Shown: positions 35,086 through 46,507, counted from the first letter of the stretch. The stretch is 64,000 nucleotides of DNA from Peromyscus leucopus (GCF_004664715.2 NC_051072.1:41225142-41289141); one strand, 5' to 3'. The notes: generated from the sequence alone by a model not told the origin. Numbers and translations: made by a program.

Positions 35086-35529
35086 GGTGTCGCTTATAAA
35101 AGACTTTTCAGGTATACAAGGGCAAACTAAGGCTTGTTCACAGGCTCATTGGGGCATGGCAGAGATGTCCAGAGATGTTACAGGATAGAGGTCAACTAAT
35201 ACTATGTCTTCCTCCTCAAGAAATAGTTAACATCTCCATCACACCATCAGCACACTATGCCTTTTGTTTGTTCCAGTGGCCATTTCAGCATGGTGTGTAG
35301 AAGCCCTGGGTGAAGAGAAAGACCTGGTCCAGATGCTGGGCCTTTTCACAGTCACACTCTAGGGATGTCAGAGCTTCACTGTGAGGTTTTTTTTTTTTCC
35401 TCTCAGAATTCTCTACTCTCCTGTTTCTTTCAATCACTTTGGTCTGTTCTTTGTGGCTGTTGTTAAAGGTTACTGTATAGGTGTACTTTTTACATTGTGC
35501 TTTTCAAATGTATTTTTCTTTGCATTAGC
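35086..35529. other. No feature recognised
   Basis: Unique-looking sequence upstream of a B1-like SINE. Confidence 0.4.
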
Positions 35530-35692
35530 ACATAGCCAGATGGGGTGCCCATGACTGGAATCCCAGCACTCCGGAGGCAGAGGCAGGTTATCACAGCATA
35601 TGTAGAGACAGCCTTATTTATATGGAGGACTCCAGGCCAGCCAAGGTTATATAGCAAGACCCTGTCTCAAAAGTAAAACAAAACAAGGAAAA
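35530..35692 (+). mobile_element. Old B1-family SINE
   Basis: 'ccagatggggtgcccatgac', 'tggaatcccagcactccgga', 'ggcagaggcaggttatcaca' and 'tagcaagaccctgtctcaaa' with an A-rich tail (acaaaacaagg). It contains an insertion in the middle, and divergence indicates an old copy. Confidence 0.72.
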
Positions 35693-35821
35693 ACTAACAT
35701 GAAGTAAAAACTCCTCTTTCCCCTTTTAGTCACAATCCTTTCTCTATTCATATTAATGACAACCGCTAATATGGTCTCTACCAGCAAAGTTTTGGCTTTT
35801 GAAAACATCACATGCTTAGAC

Positions 35822-36167
35822 TGCTGTGGATATCACTCTATATAAATAAAACACTGATGGTCAGTGACCAGGCAGGAAGTATAGGCGGGACAAAGAGAGA
35901 GGAGAATTGGGGAAACAGGAAGAAGGAGGAGAGACTCTGCAGCCACCGCCAGGACAAGCAGCATGTAAAGACTCTGGTAAGCCACCAGCCACGTGACAAG
36001 GTATAGATTTATAAAAATGGGTTAATTTAAGATAAAAGAACAGTTAGCAAGAAGCCTGCCACGGCCATACAGTTTATAAGTATTATAAGCGTCTGAGTGA
36101 TTATTTTATACGTGGATTGTGGGACTGCAGGACTTGGTGGAAGCTGGAGAGAAGCCCTCCAACAACA
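35822..36167 (+). mobile_element. Class II ERV-like 5' LTR (mys-like group)
   Basis: About 346 bp from 'tgctgtggatatcactctat' to 'ctccaacaaca'. It carries 'ccaggcaggaagtataggcg', 'aaaaatgggttaatttaag', 'catacagtttataagtatta' and 'ggactgcaggacttggtgg'. It shares architecture with the LTR at 8128. The following bases form a primer-binding site, so this is the 5' LTR of a truncated element, not a solo LTR. The length is close to the 343 bp I recall for the Peromyscus mys LTR, but the sequences were not compared. Confidence 0.72.
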
Positions 36168-36169
36168 AA

Positions 36170-36181
36170 TGGCACCCAACG
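36170..36181 (+). other. Primer-binding site, lysine-tRNA type
   Basis: tggcacccaacg follows the LTR end after two A bases. It differs by one base from tggcgcccaacg, the start of the site complementary to tRNA-Lys(1,2) used by betaretrovirus-like elements. It identifies the neighbouring repeat as a retroviral LTR. Confidence 0.7.
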
Positions 36182-36256
36182 GCTCGAGTTTCCACCTTAA
36201 ACCTGAGAATATTTAATAACCAATTCTAAACAGAGCCAAAACCAGGTTCCTGCTTC
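36182..36256 (+). mobile_element. Remnant ERV leader
   Basis: 75 bp after the primer-binding site with no gag-like frame. It stops before a cttagac/ttagac motif that also lies just upstream of the LTR (cttagac at 35815-35821 and 36256-36262). The direct repeat suggests an element end here, though chance cannot be excluded. Confidence 0.4.
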
Positions 36257-36424
36257 TTAGACACTCACAGTATGTAACGGGGAGAAGTGAGCTCTTTTCA
36301 CTTCCCATGTCTTTGAGGTTCATCATATTTTTTATAACAGTAATATTCTTTTGTAAATATATATTCGGTTTATTCATTTATCTGCTAGCTTACATTTGAA
36401 GTGAAATTGCTAACACATACACCG

Positions 36425-36478
36425 CACGTTTAATTTTGTTGAAAAATGGTCAAGCTGTTTTCCAAAATGGCTGCGATA

Positions 36479-36524
<46 letters not shown>

Positions 36525-38438
36525 TGCTCATAATGTTAGAGATATATTCTTCCTCCACACACACACTCTGATCTTGTTTTATCCATTCTCACCAACCACT
36601 GTCCACGCTATGTCTCAGTTTCAACGTGCATTTCCTCCAAAGGTGAAGTGCCTATTGATGGTTCACTCACTCTTAAATTGTTTTTCAATTATCAGTTTGT
36701 TGTTGAACTTTCAGAATTACTTACGTATTCTGTATACACGTCCTGTCAGACATGCGATCTCAAAATGTTGCCACGTAATGGTAGCTTGCCTTTTCACATT
36801 CTCAACATCATTTTGTTTAGTTTTGATAACTTTGTTTATTCATTTTTAACTTAATTGATTATGCTTTTGATGAGACGCCGAGGGAGCATTTGTTTAACCA
36901 CGGGTTCATTGGCTTTCTCCAGTGTTTTCTTGCAACATCTTAATATTTTGATACTTTCAAGTTTAGACCTGTGATCAATTTTGCATTGATTTTTAAGTTA
37001 AGTGTGAGGTTTACAACCAAGGGCCCTTTTTGCTTTTACTTCTTTAATTTAGTTACTCAATAGTTTCAACGTCATTCATGAAATATCATCTTTGTCCTCC
37101 ATCAAATTATTTGTATATTTGCCAATAATCATATGTAAAGGTAGTTGTATTTACATTGCTCTCTATCTCTGGACACAGAGTTATGTGTCTAATGCTTCTC
37201 CAACTTTAGATATGATGACTCTAGCTTTGTAGTAGTTTTACAACCAGTCCGTATACCTCTCATCTTCACTCTTTTTCAAATTTAGTTTGGCTTTTCTGGC
37301 TCCATTGTCTTCCCATATAAATGTCAGGATGGACTTTCTTTCTGGAATCCCTACTGGGATCCTGATTGAAACTCTGGAATATTTGTAGATCCATTTGGGG
37401 AGACCTGACATATTTAATATTGTGTGTCTTTCCATCCATGAGTATAGTATAGAATTCAAATCATTTAGGTCTGCTTCCATTGATCAGAAATTTGTAGTTT
37501 TTGCCATGTAGATGCTGAAAATGTTTGTTAAATTTATACCCAAGTATTTTATTGTTAGAGAAGCATTATAATAAATTAGATTCCTTTTGAAATTTTGAGT
37601 TCTAGTTGTACATTGCAAGATACAGAATGTAATTTTTATGTGTTGTATTCCTAGTTTTATGTGCTATATAATCTGATTTGCTTTCATTATAGATTTTTAT
37701 GTAAAAGATTAGGAGAGATAGTGGTCTGTCCATCTGATTGGATTCAGTGTAATGCTAGTCCTTTGTAATATCAGGAAAGTGTACTAATCTTCTAGTTCCT
37801 GAAATACGTTGTCTAGAATTTGTGTTATTTTTTTTTCTTCATGTGCTTGTTAATGAGTGAAGCCATTTAGGCCTGGAGATTGGGTGGAATTTTAAATATA
37901 AATTTAATTTCTCTAGTAGCTGTGCGACAGTTGAGGCTGTCCATTTCATTTGTGTGGATTTGGTACTTCGGGGTTGCTAGGGACATGGTCTGCTCCATTT
38001 CCGTTGGTACAAGTGTTTTCTTGTCACTCTACTCTTGTCTGGAGGGTTTGCCATGATGTCTCTCTCCTCTTATTCCTGATATTGTTCGGTCATACATCCT
38101 GGCCTTTTTCTTTGACACTAGTCTAAAGATTGATGAATTTTATTGATCTTTCAAAGATCCAGCTTTTAGTTCCATTGATTTTTCTTATTTTCAGAATTAT
38201 TGATTTCAACTTTCATCTTTATTATAATATTTCTTCTGTATGCTTGGTTTCATTGTTCTCTTGTTTTCTAATTGCATCAATTGTTGGATTAAATATTGAT
38301 TTGCACTCTTTCTTCTTTTCAAATTCTACCACTTATTTCAGTATGTTCCCAGATCCTGTTTTATTTCATCCACAAGTTTTGCCATTCTGTACTTTTGTGC
38401 ACATCTAGTTTAAAATATTTTAAAAATTGAGGAGGAGT
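36425..38438 (-). mobile_element. Ancient L1 ORF2 region, antisense
   Basis: Antisense of the 3' part of an old mammalian L1 (L1M-like). Landmarks are 'caagctgttttccaaaatgg' near 36450, 'ttgcattgatttttaagtta' near 36983, 'ggcttttctggctccattgt' near 37290 and 'tctttcaaagatccagcttt' near 38148. On the minus strand these would encode reverse-transcriptase-side ORF2 sequence, but stops and shifts are everywhere. An 80-residue remnant at 37238-37480 is the longest piece noted. A (CA)n repeat interrupts it at 36480-36522. Confidence 0.75.
36480..36522. repeat. (CA)n microsatellite
   Basis: About 21 uninterrupted CA units inside the antisense L1. Confidence 0.98.
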
Positions 38439-38439
38439 T

Positions 38440-39982
38440 GTATGGGAACTCAATACAGCAGAAACTTTCTAAAATACATACATGTATAATCTAAATGACA
38501 TCTCCAATTAACAGGGGATGACACGGTCCCAAATGGACATGTCTTGTCACCAAATGAAGCCTTCCAGAAATGGGTTACATCTAATTGAATTGGCCAAAGA
38601 GGGCCCACGGGAACACCCAAACAACCCAGGCTATTGCCAAGGCTATTGATTGCCCTCCACAAATTGATGGTAAGGCCCTATTGCTGAAGACAACACCTAC
38701 ATAACTCATTAAAAATGGAGACGTCGAGCTGATGCCTACCTAGAGCATTCTTCCCCATGGATGGACTAGAGTTCACAGTACAGAAAGAACTCTGATCACC
38801 ACCAGAGAAGAAAGAGGAACACCAAGCCAGCTACAAATCATTTCACCTACAGTGGTTACCTGGCTGCAAGATATGTTAGTGCCATGGTGGCACAAAGCCT
38901 GTAAGAGTAACCAACCAATATCTGGTTGGATTTAAGGCTCACTCCATAAGATGGAACCTGTCCCCTGCACTCGGGTGGCCCAGGACCTGAGACTAGATAG
39001 GTCAGAGACCTAGGTGAAAACCAAATACTACTGTTCAGCTAAAAGAACACAACAATAAAATGGCTCATGACAACATTCTGCTGTACTCATAGACCAGTGT
39101 CTTGTTCAGCCATCGTCAGAGAAGCTTCCTCCTGCAGTAGATGGGAACAAATACAGAGGCCCACGGCCAGACAATTTACACAAAGTGAGAGACCTTGGAA
39201 CACTCCGTTCTAAATGGGATGTCTTCATTAACCCATCTCTTCAGGGCTCAGGGAACCCTGTGGAAGAGGAACAGAAAGATTTTAAGAGCCAGAGGGGATG
39301 GAGCACACTAGGGAAACAAGGCCTTCTAGACATAGCAGACCGATGCACACATGAACTCACAGAGACTAGCAGCATGCACAAGCTTGCATGGGTCTGTGCC
39401 AGTTGGGGTCCCTTCACTGAGGGGAGGAGCAGACACAAGCCCCCATTCCTAACCCAGAAGGGATCTCCAGCTGATAACCTCTCACAAATGAAAAGTAGAG
39501 TCTCACTAGGAATACAAACCACTCTTAATGGCAGGCCCCATGCCCAGCAGTAGATGGCCAATACAAAACAAACTCAGTGGTATCTTTGGAGGCTCTCTTT
39601 TTTTTTCATGATGTCTTAACAGGACATTTTTTCTACCTTACAGGTCCTTTGCATATTTATGATGCCTTCTGGTTTGGGGTTTTTATGGGATTCCTGTGTG
39701 TGTAAACATCTGTGTCTCTGCATCTATGTGTGTGTCCTGAACTTTTTGTGTGGCTATTTTTCTTCTGTTTACTTGTTTGTTTCATTCTATTCTTATTTGT
39801 TTGTTTTTGTTTTGTCTTATCCTATTACTATCCTTTAGATGCCTGCTGGTTTTCTAAGGAGATACAGAAAGGATGTAGATGTATGGGGGCAGGGCAAGAA
39901 ATCTCAGGAGAGTTGGGGGGGAATTTTAATCAGAATGCTATTGAAAAAAATCTATTTTCAATCAAAGAAAAATTTAAAAAAA
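38440..39982 (+). mobile_element. Lx-type LINE-1 3' end (3' UTR)
   Basis: A sense-orientation rodent L1 3' untranslated region. Landmarks are 'gatgggaacaaatacagagg' near 39142, 'gagagaccttggaacactcc' near 39187, 'ggaaccctgtggaagaggaa' near 39251, 'aggccccatgcccagcagta' near 39534 and 'aggtcctttgcatatttatg' near 39643. It then runs through a T-rich zone to 'gatgcctgctggttttctaa'. The ORF2 body is missing, so the copy is strongly 5'-truncated. It lies inside the antisense ancient L1 and so inserted later. Confidence 0.82.
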
Positions 39983-40065
39983 TGTCTCAGGAGTTCCTCT
40001 TTGAACCGTGAACTATTTTGAAATGCATGACTTAATTTCTGAGTATAAAAAATTTCCTTTTCTTG
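39983..40065 (-). mobile_element. Ancient L1, short continuation
   Basis: 'gttcctctttgaaccgtgaa' and 'cttaatttctgagtataaaa' continue the antisense ancient L1 interrupted at 38438. This shows that the Lx element inserted into it. Confidence 0.5.
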
Positions 40066-40260
40066 GGAATGGAGAGATGGCTCAGAGGTAAAGAGCACTG
40101 GCTGCTCTTCCAGAGGTCCTGAGTTCAATTCCCAGCAACCACATGGTCGCTCACAATCATCTGTAATGAGATCTGGTGCCCTCTTCTGGCTTGCAGGCAT
40201 ATACACAAAATACAGTGTACATAATAAATAAAATCTCTGGGAAAAAAAAACTTTAAAAAA
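40066..40260 (+). mobile_element. B2 SINE with target duplication
   Basis: Head 'ggaatggagagatggctcag', then 'aaagagcactggctgctctt', 'gagttcaattcccagcaacc', 'gatctggtgccctcttctgg' and a tail with aataaataaa and A runs. Flanking 15-mers aatttccttttcttg (40051-40065) and attttccttttcttg (40261-40275) match 14 of 15, marking the insertion. It is one of the younger insertions in the window. Confidence 0.93.
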
Positions 40261-40965
40261 ATTTTCCTTTTCTTGTATGGTTGCTGGTTTTTATTTTAAT
40301 TCAATGATCATCATAATTTTAATGACTTGAATTTTAAAAAATGATTTAATATGTGTATTATGGAAAAGATATGACCTACCTTGGTGAACATTTCGAGTGT
40401 TCACAGAAAGATATGAATATACTGCTTTTAGTGGGTTCGTCTGTAAATGTTGATGGGACTCAGTTGATAGTGCTAGTCAGTTCTTTAGCCTGGGTTATTA
40501 AATACAACGTCTATTGATACTGAAAAAAAGTTCAAGTCTTCAAATATAATCTGGAATCCAACTAGTTTTCCTTTTTGTTCCGTCACTTTTGCTTAATGTA
40601 TTTTGACTCTGTAATTAGATATGCACATTTATTAAAATGCTATTTCTTCTTAGTGAATTGGTCCTATTATAATTATACAATATTCCTCTTACCCATGCTA
40701 ATTTTCTTTGGTGTACAGTCTACTTTGTCCTACATTAATACAGCCCTTCAAACTTTCTTTGAATTAGTTTTTTTCTGCTCTTTTCCTTTTCTATACCTAT
40801 CTTTATCATAAATGTCTTTTACAATATATAAACATACCACAATTTGCATTTTACCACACCTTTATCACTGTAAAGTAAATTATGGATAGAATATAGTTGG
40901 GATATTTTTTATTGTAACACTATCTGCCTTTTATTTAATATCTCTAGTTCATTAATATATATATG

Positions 40966-40970
<5 letters not shown>

Positions 40971-41000
<30 letters not shown>
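40971..41000. repeat. (AC)15 microsatellite
   Basis: 30 bases of uninterrupted AC directly before the antisense B1. Confidence 0.97.
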
Positions 41001-41005
<5 letters not shown>

Positions 41006-41007
41006 GT

Positions 41008-41119
41008 CTTTCAAGACAGGGTCTCTATATAGCCCTGGCTGTCCTGGAACTCACAGAGATCCACCTGTCTGTGTCTCCTGAGTTCTGGGATTAAAAGCGT
41101 GCACCACCACCACCTGGCT
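41008..41119 (-). mobile_element. B1 SINE, antisense
   Basis: 'tctttcaagacagggtctct', 'agccctggctgtcctggaac', 'tcacagagatccacctgtct' and 'tgggattaaaagcgtgcacc' are the reverse complement of B1. The expected poly-T is replaced by the adjacent AC repeat. Confidence 0.9.
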
Positions 41120-41397
41120 AATCATTTATATTTAATGTAATGTTTCATATGCTTTTCTTATGTCCATTTTTATCATTTGCTTTTCATTTCATTTCTTGAA
41201 TCCTACCCTATTTTTTGTTATTTGAATATGGCTTAGTATTCTAGTTTAAATTATCTGCTGTACCTCTTGCTGTGTATTTATGTGGGATTCTTTTTAGTTG
41301 CTATATGTATATGTATATTTTAGTGAGTAGTATACATATTTAGCCTACTTATAATCAAAATTTTATCACTTCAAGTGGCAAACAAAAAAACCTTACC

Positions 41398-41573
41398 CCT
41401 GAGTGTGGTTCCACATGCATTTAAATCCAGCACTTGGAAAGCAGAGGCAGGTGGATCCTGAGCTCAGTGCCAGCCTGATCTACAAAGTGAGTTTCAGGGC
41501 ATTCAAGAATACACAGAGAAACCCTATCTTGAGATTAAAAAAAAAAAAAAAAAAAAGACAAAACAAAACAAAT
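41398..41573 (+). mobile_element. B1 SINE
   Basis: 'tgagtgtggttccacatgca', 'agcacttggaaagcagaggc', 'ctacaaagtgagtttcaggg' and 'acacagagaaaccctatctt' followed by a 20-A run and 'acaaaacaaaacaaataaat'. Head diverged, body clear. Confidence 0.88.
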
Positions 41574-41905
41574 AAATATTTACCACTCTATATAGGACCT
41601 TGAGCCCTCACAGTTAATGCAGAAAGTCCACAGATATCTGATAAAGGAACTATTTATTGAAGAGTTATATTGAGGAGAACAAATCACTAACACAGGATAA
41701 GGCAAATCTGTCACAGAGTCCTGGAAGTCTGAGAACTGGTCCCACACTGCTCCACACTGCCTGAGTCAGTCTCCACCATCCAAGAATGCCAGAAAGAGAG
41801 GGGGCCTGCCTATGTGCTCCTCAGGTCTTAAGCTAGCTAAGAGGCCACACCCTAGGGGCTGGTACCCCAAGGTCATAGGTGGAACGAATACCCACTCCAC
41901 ACAGT
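41574..41905. other. Unclassified inserted sequence
   Basis: This block separates parts of the antisense L1 but does not look like L1. It has 'actggtcccacactgctcca' with an overlapping repeat of 'tccacactgc', and a GC-richer part near 41790-41900. It may be an LTR fragment; I cannot name it. Confidence 0.35.
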
Positions 41906-42010
41906 GTCCGAGTTGCTTGTGTATTGGATGACCATGTGATGAAACCTGAAATGTATTCTATTAATTCAAATATTATCATCTATTTTCTTTATTTGTAACA
42001 TAATAATGTT

Positions 42011-42011
<1 letters not shown>

Positions 42012-42055
<44 letters not shown>

Positions 42056-42090
42056 CCTCTCTCTCTGTCACTCTCTGTCTGTCTCTGTCT
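42012..42090. repeat. (CT)n microsatellite, imperfect
   Basis: CT units with scattered GT and CC interruptions (ctgtctctccctct). Confidence 0.95.
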
Positions 42091-42094
42091 CCAT

Positions 42095-42405
42095 ATGTGT
42101 TCTACTTGCACCTATGTGTAAGCACATGAGTGTGGAGGTCAGATGCTGTACATATTCTTCAATCACCCTCTCCATTATTTTTTAGACAGGTTCTCTCACT
42201 GAACCTGCAGCCCATTAGTTGGTCCGGACTGGTAAGCCAATGAACGCCAGGGATCTTCCTGTCTCTGTGCCCTACTCCCCCCACAAGTGTTAGATTGAGT
42301 GGTGTGTGCCACCCTGCTTGACATTTTACATGGGTCCTGGGGATATGAACTCAAGTCTTCACGTTACTGTGGAAGCACCTGAGCTGAACGATATCTCCAG
42401 TCACT
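42095..42405 (-). mobile_element. B4 SINE, antisense
   Basis: 'gtgtggaggtcagatgctgt', 'ttagacaggttctctcactg', 'gccaatgaacgccagggatc', 'gtgtgccaccctgcttgaca' and 'gtcctggggatatgaactca' are the reverse complement of the B4 (ID plus B1-like) composite also seen at 44641 and 57462. Confidence 0.75.
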
Positions 42406-43630
42406 AATATTAGAAATTTCCTTAGAGTATCATTTCTTTTTTCTCTGAAAAAAAAAATGCAAACAATTCCTTTGGAGCAGGTCAACTAGCAACACACTCT
42501 TTTAGTTCCTGTCCTGTGAGGCTACCTTTATTTCATCTTTATTCCACAAACACGTTTTCTCTGGGTGGAAATTCCTCCTTGAGACATAGTTCTTTCCCTA
42601 CTTCAAACATTTGTATCACTTCCGCCTGGCCTTCCTGACTTAGATAACAAGTCCAGCTACCAGGGTGTGTTTCCTCTGCCGTTTGTTTTCAGTAGTTGGA
42701 TTTTTTTAAATTTAATTTTAAAATTAATAACTTTAAAAATGATTCTGTTTGAGGTCGCTTAGTTCTGTGAGTGTAGATGTGCTTTTCACAAAATTGATAT
42801 GTTTGGGGGCATTATTTCCTTCAAATATTATTTCTTTACCACAATCTCTGTTCTCTCCCCTGAGACTCTGATGACAGGAATATTATGCCTCTTGATATAT
42901 CCAATTGTGGGGGTTACACATTTCTTTTTCAATACTTTCCCCCTTTTACTATTATTAAGGAAATATCTACTAGTCTCTCTTCTACTTCATTGGCTTTTTT
43001 TCCTTCATTTCTAATCTGCTCTTGAGCCGGTCTAGTGGGTTTTTAATCTTTAGGTGTTTCTTCAACTAAAATGTCCATGTGGTACATCTTATTTCTTTGC
43101 TAATAATGTTATTCCACTAATTTTTGCCTTTCCCTGAGTGAGCAATTTTGTGACAGTTGTTTACATTCTTGATCTTGTCATTCACATCGACTGATTGACA
43201 TCATGTGAGTTGAGTGAGATTTTTGCGGGCTTTTGTACACTGCTTAATTTGAATCATGTTCTGGATATTTTGAGTGTGCTGAACTCTTGGGTCTTTTGTA
43301 AATTCTATGGAGAATACTGGTAATTTTGTGTTAGAGGATTTTAATGGTTGGTGAAGAACTTGCTTTGTTCTGTATGTGTGCTACTCATTGACTAATTGAT
43401 GACTGGGGTGGTGGCTTATCTCATGATTCACTCTCTGAATGTTGGTATGCTCTTTAGGGTGAAGTTCACACACTGTAGTTTCAGAGTAAGCCAAAGGATT
43501 TGTAAAATACTTATGACCACTCAGATGCTTTCCACTGACCAGATTCCTATTTTAACTCTGAGTGGAGCTTTACATACTCCACGCTTGTGTACACTTCCTG
43601 CAGCTGTGCCCAGGTCCAGATGTTGACAGG

Positions 43631-44640
43631 AAAACAGCAGTGGTTTCCCACAGATCCCAGATCAAAGACGGAGATAACCCTCCTGTAAATTTTAGTTCTG
43701 TGAGCTTCTGGGATGACACTACCATGATGCCTTGCTTGGCAGTAGGGTGTGAAAGGATGGAAAGAGCCAATAACATAGAGAAAATATTAGGAGAGCTTTT
43801 TCATGCTGCTCAAGCTAGAACAAGATGGCTGGTCCATGCACATCTTTGCCAGGCGCTGGGCTATGTGGAGTCCAGTCCGAAAAGTAAGACCAGGAAAAAC
43901 AATAGTGCTTCAAACTCTAGTCTCTTCCAATATACTTGGGTGTATACTTTTCAAAGTCCTTGATACATTCTGTGGGTTTTCTAGCTGAGAGAAACAGCAT
44001 ATGCTTATTCTATCTTATTGAGACTCAGGACTACTATGCACAACTCTTAGCTTTCTGTCTCCTCAGAGCTTTGCATTCTATACTCTATGAGGGTTAAACA
44101 CAGGACTGATCATCCCTGCACCACCTCTATGCCTGCTGAAGTACCTTGAATGTGATTTTGTGTCTAGACTTATCAGAACATATGGATAGGACTTGTATCT
44201 ACCTTGTCATGTTTGAGGTCTCAACAGGAATGGCTCACATGTCTGGATAAACCAAGGAAGACTTAGCCTATTTCTTGATTCTAACTTCCATCTACTGTTT
44301 AGAGGTCTCTTCCAAAAATGATTTCTTTGTTCATAAGTCTGGTGCCTGAGTTGGACTACCTGGAGCAATGAGGGCTAGTTGACAGATGACTTACCATGGG
44401 TTAGCTAGCTCTAAGCTGCCCAGCATGGCAATTTCAGAGTAGTCAGGTTTCTTAGAAGGGAACTGGATTCCCCCCAAAGAATCTTACTCTTTCATGTTTT
44501 AGTTTTATTTGACTTTGTGATGCATATGCATTTAGCAAGCTATCTTAAAGTCATTTCAGAACAAGGCAGAATAGAAATGTATAAATCAAGTGGAATGTAA
44601 ATGAACTAACGGGGGTGGGGATAAAGAGGTGCACAGTAGA
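43631..44640. other. No gene recognised; may include L1 5' remnant
   Basis: The frames at 43562-43988 have no domain. The sequence could be the decayed 5' region of the antisense L1 or an older unnamed repeat. I see no clear end. Confidence 0.35.
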
Positions 44641-44932
44641 GGCTGATGAGAGAGAGCTCAGTTGCTAAGTGCTTGCAGGAAAGCCTGGGGACCTGAGCTC
44701 AGCCCCCAGAACCCACACAAAAAATCTGGCTGTGATGGTACATGAGTGTAATCCCAGTACTGGGGCGATGGAGACAGGCAGATCAATGGGGCATGCTAAA
44801 AAGACAGTCTACCATGTCAGTGACAGTCTGTGGATCAGAAAACAAGGTGGATGGTACCTGAGAAGGACAAACAATTGCAGTTATCTTCTTATCTTCTTAT
44901 CTCACACATATGGGCACACAAATGCACAGGCA

Positions 44933-44935
<3 letters not shown>
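44641..44935 (+). mobile_element. B4 SINE
   Basis: 'ggctgatgagagagagctca', 'gggacctgagctcagccccc', 'gtgtaatcccagtactgggg', 'aaacaaggtggatggtacct' and an AC tail follow the B4 order: an ID-like head and a B1-like second half. It is followed directly by the microsatellite that its tail probably seeded. Confidence 0.85.

Positions 44936-44972
<37 letters not shown>
44934..44972. repeat. (CA)n microsatellite
   Basis: About 19 CA units at the B4 tail. Confidence 0.97.
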
Positions 44973-44975
<3 letters not shown>

Positions 44976-45183
44976 TGCATAGTGGTTTCCCTAAAGGAAT
45001 TTTAGGTAGTCTTTAATATCACTCAAGGTTTCCTAAAAAGTTGTAGACATGTAGACATGAAGTGTTGTATTTATTTATAGGAAGCCCTGAACACATCAGA
45101 TCTCCTAGAAATGGATTTGCATTTATTCTTTTGTTTAATTTTTAAAGAAGATGAGATTTAGACCAGCTAAAAGAAGTAGGAAG

Positions 45184-45230
<47 letters not shown>

Positions 45231-45825
45231 TGGTTTGCTAAAAAGTAGATGTATTGAAAAACAAACAAAAAAAAACCAAGGTATATTTTGGGCACTGGCA
45301 ATCTGCCAATTGGGCTGGAGAGGCTGCACAATGGAATTCTGGGCAGTGGATTTATTTTCCCATTTAGGAGACCCTTCACCCATTACCTTGGAACTGTACC
45401 TTGATTTCATGAGTTCTGTAAACCAAGGAACTTTGCTGCAACTTTATGCTGAGTGAGAAGATGAGGAATGGAGAGCCCAACTAAGCTGGTTCTGCTTTGC
45501 CACTGTACCAAGTCAGAGGCTTCACTGCTACAGACAGATGGAGCGGACAGTAAAGAGGCAGAGAACACTTGGGATCCTGAATCTAGCCCGACCTAAGTAC
45601 TCAGAGTCCTATTCCAGAACCCTCCGAGACTGGGGGTTTGAACCAGGTGTTTGAGAAGGGTGAGGGGGAAACAGTGCGCAGTTAGAGAAAGCGAAACATC
45701 ACGGCAAGCGTTTGTGCCCTTTAGTAATTGAGTACTAACCTGTCTTTCCACCTTTGCCGCTCATGCTTCTCTTTCCTTATTCTTTGCTCTGCCCGCTATG
45801 TTCGCTACATTCCATTTTGCATGGG
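44973..45825. other. Unique sequence with a 41-A run
   Basis: An A run at 45188-45228 has no recognisable SINE or processed transcript attached upstream. No gene or promoter recognised. Confidence 0.45.
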
Positions 45826-46043
45826 TTTATTTATTTTTTAATTCAATTTGAGCATGCGTGTGTTTGTCTGTGTGGAGAAGTGTATGTGTGTGCAGATACC
45901 CAAGGAAACAGAAGTGCCGGGTTCCCATGGAGCTGGAGCTACAGACAGTGGTGAGCCCTCTGGCACGGGAACTAGAAACGGAACTTTGGTCCTCGGGAGG
46001 AGCAGTGCGTACTCTTAACCGTGGCACCATCTCCTCAGCCCCC
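45826..46043 (-). mobile_element. B3/RSINE-type SINE, antisense
   Basis: 'ttgtctgtgtggagaagtgt', 'atggagctggagctacagac', 'agtggtgagccctctggcac' and 'taaccgtggcaccatctcct' with cagcccc are the reverse complement of the B2/B3-like tRNA SINE group. Confidence 0.82.
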
Positions 46044-46249
46044 CACACTCCATTTTTTAAGTACTTACTAACCTTTTATTGCTTTATGTATTTGCTAATG
46101 CTGGGGCCAATCCAAAGTTGTCCTTTTCTTCCTTTTATATAGGGAAGTTCTTCATAACTAAGGGGTTATCTAGGTAGACCTTCCCCTTGTGTGTATGCGA
46201 TCATTTATACACAGCATCCCTTATATAAATCCTATTACAGCATTTATTA

Positions 46250-46478
46250 TTATTTTATTCTAAGACAGGGTCTCATATCTCTCAGGCCAACCTGGAACTT
46301 GCTATGTGGCTGAATATGACCTTGAGTTTCTGATCCTCCTGTCTCCACCTCACTAATGCTGGGATCACAGACAGGTGTGTGTTGCCACACCTAGTTTTAT
46401 ATGCTGTGCAAGAAATCAAAGCCAGGACTTAGTACATGCTAAGCAAGTACTCTACAAACAGAGGTGCAGCCCCGGGTC
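46250..46478 (-). mobile_element. B4-type SINE, antisense
   Basis: First a B1-like half ('taagacagggtctcatatct', 'caacctggaacttgctatgt', 'aatgctgggatcacagacag'), then an ID-like half ('aagccaggacttagtacatg', 'ctaagcaagtactctacaaa'). The fused order is that of B4. Confidence 0.75.
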
Positions 46479-46507
46479 ATTGGCTGTTGTTTCTTGTTAT
46501 TGTTTCT

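Larger units (their letters stand above)
40261..41397 (-). mobile_element. Ancient L1, middle part, antisense
   Basis: Continues the same antisense L1: 'taatatgtgtattatggaaa' near 40347, 'tctactttgtcctacattaa' near 40719, then 'atagaatatagttgggatat' near 40888, and after the B1 'tttcatatgcttttcttatg' near 41143. A (CA)n repeat and a B1 lie inside. No frame is intact. Confidence 0.65.
41906..43630 (-). mobile_element. Ancient L1, 5' part, antisense
   Basis: The last recognisable part of the antisense L1: 'ttctctgggtggaaattcct' near 42557, 'cattatttccttcaaatatt' near 42810, 'cttcatttctaatctgctct' near 43003, 'tctggatattttgagtgtgc' near 43260. The order of landmarks matches that of the element at 830-2870. 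It is interrupted by a CT repeat and a B4 SINE. The 5' limit may lie anywhere up to about 44400. Confidence 0.6.

Noticed and set aside
37238..37480. 80-residue minus-strand frame as a possible gene
   Set aside because: It is a remnant of L1 ORF2 within a decayed element.
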